From positions 275,230 to 339,229 of the forward strand of contig LSRX01000515.1 in the NCBI GenBank assembly GCA_001939145.1: a DNA stretch of 64,000 nt, given 5' to 3'. The position numbers and the translations under genes were made by a program. A model generated the notes under the pieces. That model was not told where the DNA came from. It did no database searches and saw nothing but the letters and a program-made list of their open reading frames with translations. Shown one piece after another: positions 22,095-32,375 of this stretch (within the stretch, counting starts at the first letter, position 1; each line of letters opens with the position of its first letter). This DNA is from Symbiodinium microadriaticum (Eukaryota > Sar > Dinophyceae > Suessiales > Symbiodiniaceae).

Positions 22095-22484
22095 GATTTA
22101 GCGACTTGGGCTTAAGGGCTTCAGGGATTTCGGCTTTCGGGGCTTAGTGCTTAGAGTCGAGGTTCACGGGCGAGTTGCAAGAAGGAAAAGACCCTAACAA
22201 GTAGTAGGATCCTTCCGTGAGAAACCCCCACACATTGGTTCAACTGGTGTTTGAACTGCTGATTGATTCAAGACCAGGACTGCGACTTCTGCACGTCGAT
22301 CCACATAGGCATTTGCATGTGGCATTTAAGAAACCTTCGGTGACGGTTATGATGATGATGACAGTTATGATGAGTTGACTCTCTGTGGTGGTATTCAGCG
22401 TTTATCAAATGGCTGTGTTGAGCTAGAATGCAGCAGCGCAGTCAAGAAACCCTAAACCCTAAACCTTAAACCTTAACATGAAAG

Positions 22485-22553
22485 CCCTCTGACATCCCGT
22501 TGCTCCGGCGAGGCCGCTCGCCTCTCCTGTGCTGACATCGGCTGCGCCAGCAG
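22485..22553 (+). CDS. Candidate exon flanked by polarised repeats
   Basis: CCCTAAACCCTAAACC upstream (22448-22475), GTCCTATT donor and TTTAGGGTTTAGGG downstream (22588-22605). Reads LTSRCSGEAARLSCADIGCA. 69 nt (1+66+2). Confidence 0.5.
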
Positions 22554-22696
22554 GTCCTATTCTCCGTGCTGGCCTTGATAAGTAGGGGTTTAGGGTTTAG
22601 GGTTCACCCCTGACACGGTTTAGGGGTTATAGGGGCTTCAGGGCCTACCGGTGTGAAATGATGGGACCTTAGCTCAGTTTGTTCGGACTATAACAG

Positions 22697-22858
22697 GGAT
22701 ACCGTGCATTCCTCCCTGAAAAGAGCACAGAGGAGATCGACCCTTCGGCCCTTTGTGTAAAGCCAGTCGCACCCGTTACGTCTCGCGTGGAACCCGCTGA
22801 AAGCTCTGAACCACCTTCGACCATCCAGCAGACCCTGTCAACAAAGCCACCTCCTTGA
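22697..22858 (+). CDS. Candidate terminal exon, acidic/proline-rich
   Basis: After TATAACAG the frame reads GYRAFLPEKSTEEIDPSALC, VKPVAPVTSRVEPAESSEPP and STIQQTLSTKPPP, stop TGA at 22856. An overlapping minus-strand frame exists but depends on the triplet repeat at 22999-23059. Confidence 0.4.
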   Translation, partial: GYRAFLPEKSTEEIDPSALCVKPVAPVTSRVEPAESSEPPSTIQQTLSTKPPP

Positions 22859-22998
22859 AAAGCACCGAAAACGACAAACAGGAAAACACTTATACATGAT
22901 TGGTTTAATTCAGAGTAACAAGAAGAATTGGCATAAGACCAAGGAGCACGAATGCTAATGACAGTAGCACCACTACTCCTCCTACTACCATTGCGTAC

Positions 22999-23009
22999 TA
23001 CCACTACTG

Positions 23010-23061
<52 letters not shown>

Positions 23062-23062
23062 A
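22999..23062. repeat. (TAC)n microsatellite
   Basis: About 20 tandem TAC units; source of poly-Thr and poly-Val frames. Confidence 0.97.
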
Positions 23063-23193
23063 AATGATGATATCAACACGAGTAATATAGCCGCCATTCT
23101 GAAAGCCCTCAACCCTAAACCCTTAGCCCTAAACCCTGAACCCTAGACCCTAAACCCTAAACCCCTAATCCCTAAACCCTAAACCCCTGACAG

Positions 23194-23255
23194 TTCCTCG
23201 TTTGGACTACAGCCGGAGCTGCGGTTCGCGTGCGCGACCTGGGGCTGCGCGGCAG
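23194..23255 (+). CDS. Candidate exon flanked by polarised repeats
   Basis: CCCTAAACCC then CTGACAG upstream; GTCGGGTGG then TTTAGGG (23280-23290) downstream. Frame SSFGLQPELRFACATWGCAA; a second open frame (GAAVRVRDLGLRG) exists. Confidence 0.45.
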
Positions 23256-23859
23256 GTCGGGTGGTTGCAAGCAAAGCGGTTTAGGGTTTAGAGGGTTTGG
23301 GGTTTAGGGATAGGGTGTTGGAGATTTAGAGGCAGGTGTTTCCTAAGTTTTGATCTGGATGTGGGGTTTTGCAGCGCGTGATGCTTTTGGGCTGCGGGTA
23401 ATTGGACCGAACGAAAATTATGGCTCTTCGTCTCTAGCCTCCTGTCGTGTAGGATTAAGTAAGAAGGAAGACAGTTTCTGGCCCCTGCTCATTCATGTAT
23501 TCATGTGGGTCAATGCCAAAACCATGCTCCCTTTGCGAACCCTATGGAATTCTACTCTTAATACGGCAACCTATAGTTTGGGCCCCATGGCGGCCCTAGT
23601 TTTGACAACCGCCCATGTGTTCATACGGAGTCAGTCTTCAGGCTTCCGGTTTTAGGGTCCTTGGAGCCCCCTCTGCCCAAACCAACGGTTTGTCCACGGC
23701 CTCCCGAAGCGGAAAGATTTCTCAGCCGAAAGCCACAGAGCCAGCAGCCACTGGTCGCACATGTCTTTCACATTATGTACTCGTTTATCTGTCATCCACT
23801 ATGTGGTGTCTTTTGTCTGTTACCTACAACCCATCATAACCTGTAGTCTAGAACGTAGA

Positions 23860-24540
23860 GTATGCAGCATATAAAAAATAATTCCGTGTATAACTCACAA
23901 ACATAGCCACGGTCTATATTGGTAATCTGATGTCTGTTGTATATGCAACTACATGTTCTGCACGTGATATTGCAGATTGCAGATCCTCAAATCCGATTTT
24001 GTGCATCGATTACCTACTCTCCTTTACATTATCTATCAGGTTTGTGTGAAGTGCTATTCGTTGTGTATGGACCTGTACTGTTTCATGCTGCATGACATAG
24101 GTCATACATTGTACACCATGTGCTTCATGTTTCGCGATAATAGAACGTAGCAATTATGTGTTTATAGATTTCGTTGTACATTGTATAGCATAGGTTGCAT
24201 ATTTGATAGCATTCGCTACATGTTTTCGATTCAGCAAAGCATCGTAAGCGGTTCACCTTAACATTCTATGAGTTATGTACTATATGCTACATCGTATGCA
24301 GTATAACGTTTCTGCAAGATACTGATTTTACACAGCTCTCTGAACCTACATATATATTCAGTGTAGCAGTATTTTTGCATCGTACCTTGAACGCTACATT
24401 TATATACCATTACATAGTATAAATAAATAAATAAATATATATATATATATATGTAAGTTCGCATATATGTGCGAAAAGTTTTACACACAATCATGTGTGT
24501 ACATACGTATGTATATATTTGTTATTTACACACCGTGTGT
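23860..24540. other. AT-rich stretch without exon signal
   Basis: Unusually AT-rich compared with the rest, with AAAT and TA microsatellites at 24419-24452, no TTTAGGG units and no persuasive frame. It may be intergenic or 3' flank; function not visible. Confidence 0.6.
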
Positions 24541-24580
24541 ATTTTATAGTTTACCTTGTCACCACGAATGGAGGCCGCAG

Positions 24581-24667
24581 TTTGTGGCACGGCTGTTTTC
24601 ATTGCTGTCAAGTCGACAACACGGCGCAGCGTCGACGGCCCAGGGGGTGGCCAAGCTTTACTCGGGG
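24581..24667 (+). CDS. Candidate exon, GT donor
   Basis: After GGAGGCCGCAG: FVARLFSLLSSRQHGAASTA then QGVAKLYSG, followed by GTTTTGGGAG. Exactly 29 codons, high GC3. Confidence 0.5.
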
Positions 24668-25156
24668 GTTTTGGGAGTTGGGGTTTGCAGGCTCCATGGC
24701 TTTCAGTAAATCAGAATTTTTGAAGCCTAAAATAATTACCCAGGTTTTTCTCCGAGGGTTTCCTCATTATAGCTACTTTCAGTAGTTCAGAAATAGCTTC
24801 CAATAAGTACCAAGGTTTTTCTCCTAAGGGTTTTCCTTATTCTGACTATACTATACAAAAGCCCAAAACCGTTATTCTAACTCAATTAAGGCACCCGCAT
24901 TATTATCTTTACCAGTACTACGGAAGGTGGTGTATTGACTGTTGTGCACCATCGAGTTGCGAACCGATGCCCGGAATCGGCACAAGGACCGGTGAAACCA
25001 TCCCTAGGCTTTGATTGGGAGTGACAGTTAGGGTCTCAGGTGTAGGAACCGGCTCGGATAACAAGATGCAGGCATTGGCAACTTGGATTGGTGAAGAACT
25101 GCACAGGTACTCATAGAAAGAACGACGAGATCTCGGGTTCGGTGTCTGCATGTGTG

Positions 25157-25234
25157 TATACATACATACATACATACATACATACATACATACCTACATA
25201 CCTACATACCTACATACCTACATACCTACATACA

Positions 25235-25268
<34 letters not shown>

Positions 25269-25283
25269 CATATATGTATATAT
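25157..25283. repeat. (ATAC)n microsatellite
   Basis: About 30 tetramers of ATAC with CTAC variants in the middle. Confidence 0.97.
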
Positions 25284-25694
25284 ACACCATCCGTCCCGAA
25301 CCGTGCAGCACAATGGCCCTAAAGGCAAAACTAGATCCTACCAAAGTCCCCGCCCCTTGACCCTACCGCCCTCGAACCCTGAACTATGCCCAACCCTAAA
25401 TCCTAAACTCCAAACCTCAATGCATCCTAAACTCGCAGCCCCAAACCGAAAAGTCTTGCGTCCCCGGTGATCTCATACGATCTCGTACTGGACCAGTCTG
25501 TATGAAACTCCGAAGCCGTAAAACTACTACGCCGCATCCTGCTCGAATCTGGCATGGTCCCTCTACGAGCATGCGCCACGTGCGAAGCGACTTCCGGCAT
25601 TCTACAACTCACTCCTAAACCCCAAAACCCAAAAGCCCAAAACCCTAAACCCCTAAACCCTAAACCTTGACTTTTCAAGTTAAGCCGTCTTCAG

Positions 25695-25800
25695 AATCCT
25701 GGAAGACTTTCTGCTCCGATCGTGCTGCTGCTCAGGCGCGACGTGCGATTCCGACAGAATACTATGGACAGTTGGCTGCACCATGGAGAGTGTGTTCCGG
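25695..25800 (+). CDS. Candidate exon
   Basis: CCCTAAACCCTAAACC upstream (25635-25667) and TCTTCAG acceptor. Reads SWKTFCSDRAAAQARRAIPT then EYYGQLAAPWRVCS; GTGTGG follows. Confidence 0.45.
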
Positions 25801-25811
25801 TGTGGCACTTC

Positions 25812-25925
25812 TGAAAGAAATGATACAAACTGGTGTGGGTTTCAAAGAAATGATATAAACTGGTGTGGGATTTTGAAAGAAATGATATAAACTGGTGTGG
25901 GAGTTTGACAGAAGTGATATAAACC
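25812..25925 (+). repeat. Tandem repeat, about 32 bp x 3.5
   Basis: GAAAGAAATGATATAAACTG followed by GTGTGGGATTTT, three full units and a partial fourth with few differences. Confidence 0.9.
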
Positions 25926-25942
25926 TCAACCGCAAAACCCTG

Positions 25943-26028
25943 CTTGGAGGTTCATGGGTAGCCAAACGTGGAGTTTCTTGAGTCCCCTTCAACTATGGGT
26001 ACTTCTAACTACCCATGAACCTACCAGT
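25943..26028 (+). repeat. Inverted-repeat family A, copy 4 (degraded)
   Basis: Both ends recognisable (GCTTGGAGGTTCATGGGTAG; AACTACCCATGAACCTACCA) but the interior is rearranged. Confidence 0.7.
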
Positions 26029-26317
26029 AAAATCCAATTCTGAAGTCGAAGTTATAAACAGTAGGCCCTTAACCCTGAGATCGAAAATCTAAACCTGAAG
26101 TCATGGACCGTTTTGGTGAAGCACACTGGGTACTATTTAGCGTAGTCTGTGCTTTTGGTGGAACGTAGCTGTTCATGCCCCGCACACCGCGCAATTTATG
26201 CCGTGAGCTGCTATAGGCTATAACTATATCCAGCATGTCACGATCGCAGGGGTGCCGGAAGTGGGCAACCTGGTTGTTATGGCTTCCGCTTAATTGTTTA
26301 TGCTTCACGGTTTGCAG

Positions 26318-26523
26318 AGGCAGGCTGTGGCTCAGAGCCCTGTGAAGAAATAACATGCCCGCCGTCAGTCTATGAATCAACCATTGGATTCCGTCCGGTG
26401 CCCCCCGCTTGGAGGTTCATGGGTAGTTATAAGTAGTGTTTTAAGTAGGGTAATTATACTTGCATTAGGGGACTTGCAACTACCCATGAACCTCCAAGCA
26501 CCCCGGAACTCAACTGCCCCTAA
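26318..26523 (+). CDS. Candidate cysteine-rich exon pair across family A copy 5
   Basis: After GGTTTGCAG: GCGSEPCEEITCPPSVYEST then IGFRPVPP. A GA...AG intron 26412-26498 (the element) leaves a joined TGC codon and TPELNCP, then TAA at 26521. The spacing of cysteines suggests a small secreted, disulphide-rich domain. An alternative acceptor at 26535 would continue ICEPCCVFSDP. Confidence 0.4.
26408..26499 (+). repeat. Inverted-repeat family A, copy 5
   Basis: CTTGGAGGTTCATGGGTAGT at the left and its complement ending CCTCCAAG at the right; 92 bp because part of the centre is lost. Confidence 0.9.
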
Positions 26524-26652
26524 CACCATGAACAGATTTGCGAGCCCTGTTGTGTTTTTTCCGATCCTCTCATGCCGTCCCAAACCGTCAACCCCTAAAA
26601 CCTAAACCCTGTGACGTCCCGACACACCGAAAAGCCATTGCCAAATCGCAGC

Positions 26653-26805
26653 AAACCCTTTTGAAGACCCTCCAAAGTGTCTTGAAACCTAAACCCTAAA
26701 CCCGAAACTTGAGAAGACCCTCCAAAGTGTCCTGAAACCTAAACCCTAAAACCCTAAACCCTAAACCCGAAACTTGAGAAGACGCTCCAAAGTGTCCTGA
26801 AACCG
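26653..26805 (+). repeat. Tandem repeat mixing unique and telomere-like sequence
   Basis: Three units share AGACCCTCCAAAGTGTC (third AGACGCTCCAAAGTGTC), then TGAAACCTAAACCCTAAA, showing that telomere-like units spread here by local duplication together with their neighbours. Confidence 0.85.
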
Positions 26806-26822
26806 AAACCGACGCTATGCAG

Positions 26823-26888
26823 CCTCGTACGGTGGTAGGACTTCTGGGCCTCCCGCTCTTCACGTGGCGGGCCTCAAATTGGGAGGAG
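26823..26888 (+). CDS. Candidate exon, phase 0 both ends
   Basis: CCCTAAA repeats upstream, GCTATGCAG acceptor, then PRTVVGLLGLPLFTWRASNW-EE and a GTTGAG donor leading into TTTAGG repeats. 22 codons exactly. Confidence 0.52.
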
Positions 26889-26904
26889 GTTGAGGGTGAA
26901 TTTT

Positions 26905-27545
26905 TGGGGTTTGGGGGGTTTAGGATTTGGGGTTTAAGGTTAGGGGTTTTAGGGTTTAGGGTAGGGGTTTTGGGGTTTAGGGATTATAAGGGTAGGGATT
27001 TTAGGGTTTAGGGTAGGGGTCTTGGGGTTCGTGGTATTAGGGTTTGGCAGCATCTCCTTTTGGGAGAAGCTTTTGCGGGTTTTTTGGGCAGCAGGGTATT
27101 GGGGTCTAGGGTTCGGAGTTTAAGCTTTTGAGTCTAGGGAAAAAGGGCATTAGGGTTTGGGGCTCTGTGGCTTAAGGGTATTAGAGTTTTGGCATTTCGG
27201 GTATTTGGGTGTTGGTTATTATGTTTTGGGGGTATTAGGGTTTAGGGTATTAGGGTTTAGGATATTCGGCTAGTCGGATTTTAGGGTTTAGGGCATTAGG
27301 GTTTAGAGTTTTGAGTTTGGGCTTAATGGCATTGGGGTTTAGGGCTTAGGCGTTAGGTGTTTCGGGTAGTAGGGGATTAGGGCATCAGGATTTTGGGGTT
27401 TAGGGTTTTGGGGCTTAGGGTATTAGGGTTTAGAGTAGTAACGGTTCAGCGTATCTGGGTTTAGAGTACTAGGGCTTCTAGGATTTCTAGGGTTTCGGGT
27501 TGGCTGTAGGGTTTTAGGGTCATTGGGGCGAGGTGGTGGGTTTCA
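26905..27545 (+). repeat. Long TTTAGGG-derived G-rich region
   Basis: More than 600 bp of TTTAGGG, ATTAGGG, TTTGGGG and related units, all in the G-rich orientation. No exon seen in it. Confidence 0.85.
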
Positions 27546-27941
27546 GGGTTCAGGGTGGACGGGGATGAGGCTGGTAATTTACATTTTTTTTGGAATTACG
27601 GGTTTGGAACGTAGCGTTTACGGGCTCTTAGCACTTAGGATTCGGGGTCTCGAGTTTTAGGGGTTGGAATGTAGGTTTCAGGGTCTAGGGTTCTGGCACT
27701 GACAGCTTGGAATTTAGTCTTTGAAGTTGGACACCGGGGATTCACCATTTTCCAGCTCTCTGAAAGCGCTCTCCTCAAAGTTTGTCGAAGTTTCGTATCG
27801 CGGCAGAGTGAACTTGCAGGGCTGCGGTGGAGAGTCTGCTCAGGCTCTATGTTAGTAATTTAGAGATAGTACTAATATTGAAAACTTTGAAGGGGTCAGG
27901 GATTCGGATAGAGGATTTAGGGATTGGGGTTCAGGGATGGG

Positions 27942-28006
27942 ATGATTACGGGTGCTGTGCGCCTTCTGTCGGGAGAGGGCTTCTAGGGCGCCTTGAAGTG
28001 TCGCCC
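27942..28006 (+). CDS. Candidate first J-domain exon
   Basis: Reads GCCAPSVGRGLLGRLEVSP and ends at a possible GA donor. LLGRLEVSP resembles the start of a J-domain (LGVSP-type). Joining to 28492 keeps phase 0. Less certain than the three exons that follow. Confidence 0.3.
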
Positions 28007-28491
28007 GAGATCGCGAGCCCTGCAAGAAAGAGTTTAGGGTTTAGGGCTTAGAGCAAAGACAGTATTACAGTTCCCTGTTCTCTTATGGAGTCCTGACCAT
28101 CTACGGAGAACCTTAGAAGTTGAATCTACACCCTACAAGTTTTGAACCTACATCATCCTACTATACGGGTCGGAAACACCCTTATATAGCTCCTCTATTG
28201 TTAGAGGGCTTCTGAATATAGTTATTCTACAGTACTTACGCCCAACCCTACTCTGAAGGCCCAATTTTTATGCAGATCCCATGTCATGTTGCAGGACTTT
28301 CAAAGAGGAAAACCCTATGAACCCTAAACGAAACCGCAGACGAAACCGCAGAAGGCTAGGAGGACTCTACACAGGGTCATAAGAGGAATGCAGCAAGTGG
28401 GGCTGAGTAAGAGCTGGGGCACCCGCAACCGGGATGATCATAGGGCATCCCAAACCCAACTACCTTGAAGCCGCCTGTCGCAGCCAGAGAG

Positions 28492-28542
28492 AGGTCTGAT
28501 CCGAAAGAGATCAAAGCGGCCCATCGCCGGATGGTCAAGATG
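28492..28542 (+). CDS. DnaJ-type J-domain exon, helix I-II
   Basis: 17 codons, RSDPKEIKAAHRRMVKM, the helix II signature of J-domains (eIKaAyRrl.lk). Donor GCATGG, a GC donor as is common in dinoflagellates; TTTAGGG repeats follow at 28600-28620. Joins in phase 0 to the HPD exon at 29328. J-domain proteins stimulate the ATPase of Hsp70 partners. Confidence 0.6.
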
Positions 28543-29327
28543 GCATGGGGCCCAGCATAAGGCTCTGGGGAGTGCAGTCTAGGATATTGAGGGCATAGGG
28601 TTTAGGGTTTAAGGTTTAGGGTATCCATAGACCTCGATGTCCTTTCTTAGTGATGTTCTCCGGCTAGGGCTTGGAAAGATCATGCAGCAGAACCCTCACA
28701 ATGACAGTGTGCTTAGCCGACATTGGGACAACCTGACATGTTTCTATGATTGATCTCTTTTCAACTTCTTCTATGATCATCATCATGAGCAGCAGTACCA
28801 GCCCAAATTGGGGGGGGTGGGCAGGAAGGGGATGAGAGCCTACGATTCGCATAGGCGTGAACATCTTGACCCAATGGCGTGGGCATTTACTGGACATTCC
28901 GTACGCTTTTTTGTTCAGGTTCGTTGCACTATCAACTCCACAGGTGTCGGAAAGCATTAGCCTTGGGCGGTCTCAGGGGGCTCCTAGCCTTTGCAGTGAC
29001 AGATGGTGATGAGGCCCGGTCGCTTCATGCAGGGTCCATTATTCCGCGCCCGACAGAGCCCAAGAAGCTGGTCAAAAGCTCAAGCCCGGTGTAGAAACGA
29101 GCCGCAAACATGGCCAGGCCGGCTAGGGGAGCCGACTTTCTCTAGCCCTAAACGCTAAACTCGGAAACGTCGTGTCCCAAAAGGCCCTGAGACACTAAAT
29201 CACCTTCAATCGGAACCTTAAATCTTGAAACCTGAAACCTACACTCCACTCCCAAATAGAAGCGCCCCCAAACCACCCAAAAAAGCCCTCAACCCCAAGC
29301 CCTCAACCTTAAACCCTAAACCCAAAG

Positions 29328-29384
29328 GTGCATCCGGATGTATTGGGCGGAGACTCGGCGGAACTTCAAAGCATCGTCACCGAG
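29328..29384 (+). CDS. DnaJ-type J-domain exon with HPD motif
   Basis: 19 codons, VHPDVLGGDSAELQSIVTE, including the invariant HPD tripeptide and helix III. Preceded by CCCTAAACCCAAAG, followed by a GC donor (GCAAAG) and TTTAGGG repeats. Phase 0 on both sides. Confidence 0.65.
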
Positions 29385-29504
29385 GCAAAGCAGATTGTGT
29401 CCTGAAGGGTTTAGGGTTTTAAGGGGTTTGGGTTTAGAGTTTAGGGTTCGCATTTTGGTACCCTAAGCCCTAAACCCTAAACACTTAGCTTTCTTAGGAC
29501 TCAG

Positions 29505-29575
29505 AGGTTCGTGTTGCAGGGCATCTTCAGAGCAACGGAGCCCCTGCCGCGCAGGGGTGCACGGGTTCATTTTCG
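29505..29575 (+). CDS. Candidate exon-like block, probably not spliced into the J-domain
   Basis: After TTCTTAG a frame reads DSEVRVAGHLQSNGAPAAQG. It lies between two J-domain exons that join well without it, so it is either skipped or non-coding. Confidence 0.2.
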
Positions 29576-30128
29576 GGGGATCTTTATATCAGTCGTCCCC
29601 TAAACCCTACACTCTACTGCTGATGACAGGGAGCATTTTTCGGATTTTGATATTTTTGGTTTAGGGTTCCGGGGAAGGATTGTTTTGAGTGGTGTTGCTT
29701 CACCAGGGAGCTGGCTCAACCTGGGCGCGCTGTCCAGTTTCGGAAGATAAGGACAGCGCACTGAACCCTAAGCCAAACCAGAACTTGCCAAACGATTTTC
29801 TAGGACACCCAAAAAAGTTGGAAGCCACAATCAGGACAAGTACTGCTGGGATTCCCCATGCATTGCTTCTTAGGGATTGGGACTGTTGGGCTTCCTGCTG
29901 TAGGAGACGTCTGCAAAGGCAGGATCCCTGAGGGATTCCCATTTCTGAAACTTTCATGTCGGTTCGTTTTAGGTTTTAGGGTTTTAGGGTTCAGGGTTTA
30001 GGGGTTTAGGGTTTAGGGTTTAAGGGGTGCGTTTGCCTGGATTTGAAGTGGTGATGGCCAACAGAGAGGCTCCAAGACCGGCAAGTAAGGAACAATACTG
30101 GGGCCGTAACGATTCCCCATACTCTTCT

Positions 30129-30161
30129 TGGCGGGGGGGGGGGGGGGGGGGGGGGCGGGGG
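30129..30161. repeat. Poly-G tract
   Basis: About 23 consecutive G with nearby G runs. It interrupts a frame reading NREAPRPASKEQYWGRNDSP (30060-30120) that may be an exon. Confidence 0.95.
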
Positions 30162-30448
30162 ATTCCTTATTGTAATTACACGATCATATACCCCCCAAAA
30201 AAACGTATTGAGCATATTAATCATGCCTTCCGTCGTGACCCCTATCCCTAAACCCTAAACCCTAAACCCTCTTCGAACCCTTGTTTATCCTTTAGAAATC
30301 CTCATCGAGCTCATATGGCGCCCTTGCAGTCCCCCCCTAGGAATCCCTTTAAAGCAAGCCTTAAACGAAGCCTCATGGATCCCCTTTTTTTGGGGGTCTC
30401 ATCGACTCCATATGAAGCCCTTAGAAGGCCAATACATGTTGATCAAAA

Positions 30449-30580
30449 TAAACCCTAATCCCCTAATCTCCTAAACCCTAAACCCTAATCTCCTAACCCC
30501 TAAACCCTAATCTCCTAAACCCCTATACCCTAATCCCCTAAACCCCTAAACCCCTAAACCCTAAACCCTAACCCGGCAAC
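30449..30580 (+). repeat. CCCTAAA-like array upstream of J-domain exon
   Basis: CCCTAATCTCCTAAACCCCT units with heptamer and octamer variants. Confidence 0.9.
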
Positions 30581-30632
30581 CTGGACCCTACACCTCAACT
30601 CCGTAAGCCCCCGAACCCAACCTAACCTTGAG

Positions 30633-30674
30633 GCGTATCGGGTGCTTAGCAAAGATGAAGCCCGAGAAGCCTAC
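30633..30674 (+). CDS. DnaJ-type J-domain exon, helix III-IV
   Basis: 14 codons, AYRVLSKDEAREAY, the end of a J-domain (eAYeVLsD..rR..YD). Acceptor CTTGAG, donor GCCCGG. The joined J-domain has the expected spacing, HPD followed 16 residues later by AYRVL. Exons further along were not assigned. Confidence 0.6.
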
Positions 30675-30908
30675 GCCCGGCCCCCAAGTCTTTCGAAGTC
30701 GCAGTAATACTGGCAGGTTAGAGTTCAGGGCTTAGGGTGCAGGTCACAGAAATACTGAAAGGTTAGGGTTTAGGGTTTAGGGTTCAGGCTTTAGGGTCTA
30801 GAATTCAGGGTTAAGTGGTTTAGGGTGTCGAGGATTTGGGGCTGTAGGGCTTTGGGGCTTGGAAGGGGAACTGCTGCGGGTCTGACCACTTGGTTGTCGG
30901 GTATTGAG

Positions 30909-30963
30909 TCTACAAGCAACGACAAGACAAGCATCGTCATGGGGTACGATATGCTTTACAATG
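30909..30963 (+). CDS. Candidate exon
   Basis: STSNDKTSIVMGYDMLYN in a high-GC3 frame. YDMLYNG resembles the YD..L..G that closes some J-domains, but no clean splice to the 30633 exon was found. Confidence 0.25.
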
Positions 30964-31304
30964 GCGTCAGCTGACTCCACGATATGCGCAACTTTTTGCA
31001 TAGGTCCGAGGACCCTTCCAGAGACCTGCAATGAAGTGCAAAACCCCAAAGCGGCTCTGAACGAAAATGGCCTAGTTTTTTGTCGGGAACCCATGTCTTA
31101 AGACAGCTGTGTGACGCAATGCCTTGCTTGTAGCAGTCCCTTTCGCATTGGTTGATGCGGAGCCAGCTCGCAATGTCCCCCCTAAGCTAAACCTGTAGAC
31201 CCTCTGGCGTAGAATCGTAAACAGCACACCTCGAGATGCTATGCCAGGACACCTGGCGAAGCAGACAAGATAGCCATATAAACTACATCATAACACCTGA
31301 ACCT

Positions 31305-31403
31305 ACTTGGAGGTTCATAGGTAGTTATAAGTGGGGTTATGGGTTATACGTATATTTACCCTACTTCTGACCCCACGTATAACTACGTATGAACCTCCAA
31401 GTA
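31305..31403 (+). repeat. Inverted-repeat family A, copy 6
   Basis: ACTTGGAGGTTCATAGGTAG to its complement GTATGAACCTCCAAGTA; flanks do not look coding. Confidence 0.88.
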
Positions 31404-31623
31404 GACCCCAATCCCCGAAACTCTAAACCAGAGTAACGAATTTGGGAGTTGCAGGAACAGGGTCCACCTCACATAGACCGGAAATGCTAGCCCAATTGTC
31501 CCACGGACAAAATCCCCGCATACTGTTGCACCTCTGCACCTCCCTAAACCCTAAACCCTAAACCCTAAACCGAAACCCGAAACCAAGACCTAAACCCTCC
31601 AAAACACACCAGAAAGCCCCGAG

Positions 31624-31691
31624 AGCCAGCTGCCAGAACGAGAAGCTCCGAGCCGCAAAGCCGAGCCTTGCGAAGAGCAAGTGGTCCGAGG
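31624..31691 (+). CDS. Candidate exon, lysine-rich
   Basis: CCCTAAA array upstream (31545-31575) and TTTAGGG array downstream (31705-31850). Reads ASCQNEKLRAAKPSLAKSKW then SEEM with GC3 above 80%. Confidence 0.5.
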
Positions 31692-31704
31692 AGATGACAT
31701 TTAA

Positions 31705-31940
31705 GGTTTAATTAGGGTTTAGGGTACAGGGTGTAGGGTTCAGGGTTTAGTTAGGGTGTAGGGTTCAGGGTTTGGGGTTTAGGGTTTAGTTAGGGTGTAG
31801 GGTTCAGGGTTTAGGGTTTCGGGTTCAGGGCTTAGGGTTAGGATGCTTTAGATGACATTTATAAGGTTTAGTTAGGATGTAGGGTTCAGGGTTTAGGGTT
31901 TAGGGTTCAGGTCTTAGGGTTAGGATGCTCTTTTTAAGAG
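31705..31940 (+). repeat. TTTAGGG/TGTAGGG tandem block
   Basis: TTAGTTAGGGTGTAGGGTTC recurs four times, a higher-order duplication of mixed units. Confidence 0.88.
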
Positions 31941-32047
31941 GGTTGTGTAAGGGTGAATCAGGGCGCCAGATTTGTTTCTAGGGGTTAGGGGAGCTTGGTG
32001 GCGGTCTGAGGGGGCTTTAAAAGCTCTGCGCGGCAGGTGCGCTGCAG

Positions 32048-32121
32048 ACGCCGCCCTTGTAGTAATTTCCGACAATGCTGGTAACTTCCATGCGGATTCG
32101 AGTTGGCTAATCCTCGCGCGC
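32048..32121 (+). CDS. Candidate exon
   Basis: After GCGCTGCAG: AALVVISDNAGNFHADSSWL then ILAR, followed by GTCAGGG. No family recognised. Confidence 0.35.
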
Positions 32122-32375
32122 GTCAGGGTAGGGGATGAAGGATCAAAACAACCGAAGGGATTGAGGTAGAAGTTGTTGCTGCACTGACTTCATCGGGGTT
32201 TAATGTGAGGGTGGAGGGTTGTCGTTGTGGGTGTAAAGCAACGGCACTGCAAGCTGACACAGCGAGTGCACCGCTTCCTCCAAGAGAGTCGGCTGCAGCG
32301 AGGCAAGGCGTCTTGGTTCCACCACCACCGAAAGCAGCTACCACGACAAAGGCTACCGGTGCTACTTGTAGCCAG

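Noticed and set aside
22669-23112. 147-codon minus-strand frame
   Set aside because: A large part is poly-Val from the (TAC)n repeat; the plus-strand frame over the unique part is more coding-like.
25157-25283. CRISPR-like array
   Set aside because: It is a plain tetranucleotide microsatellite without spacers.
28879-29094. Frame with GGLRGLLAFAV, resembling the Na+/H+ exchanger GGLRGAIAFSL motif
   Set aside because: No further transmembrane or exchanger motifs follow, and the block lies inside an intron of the better supported J-domain model.
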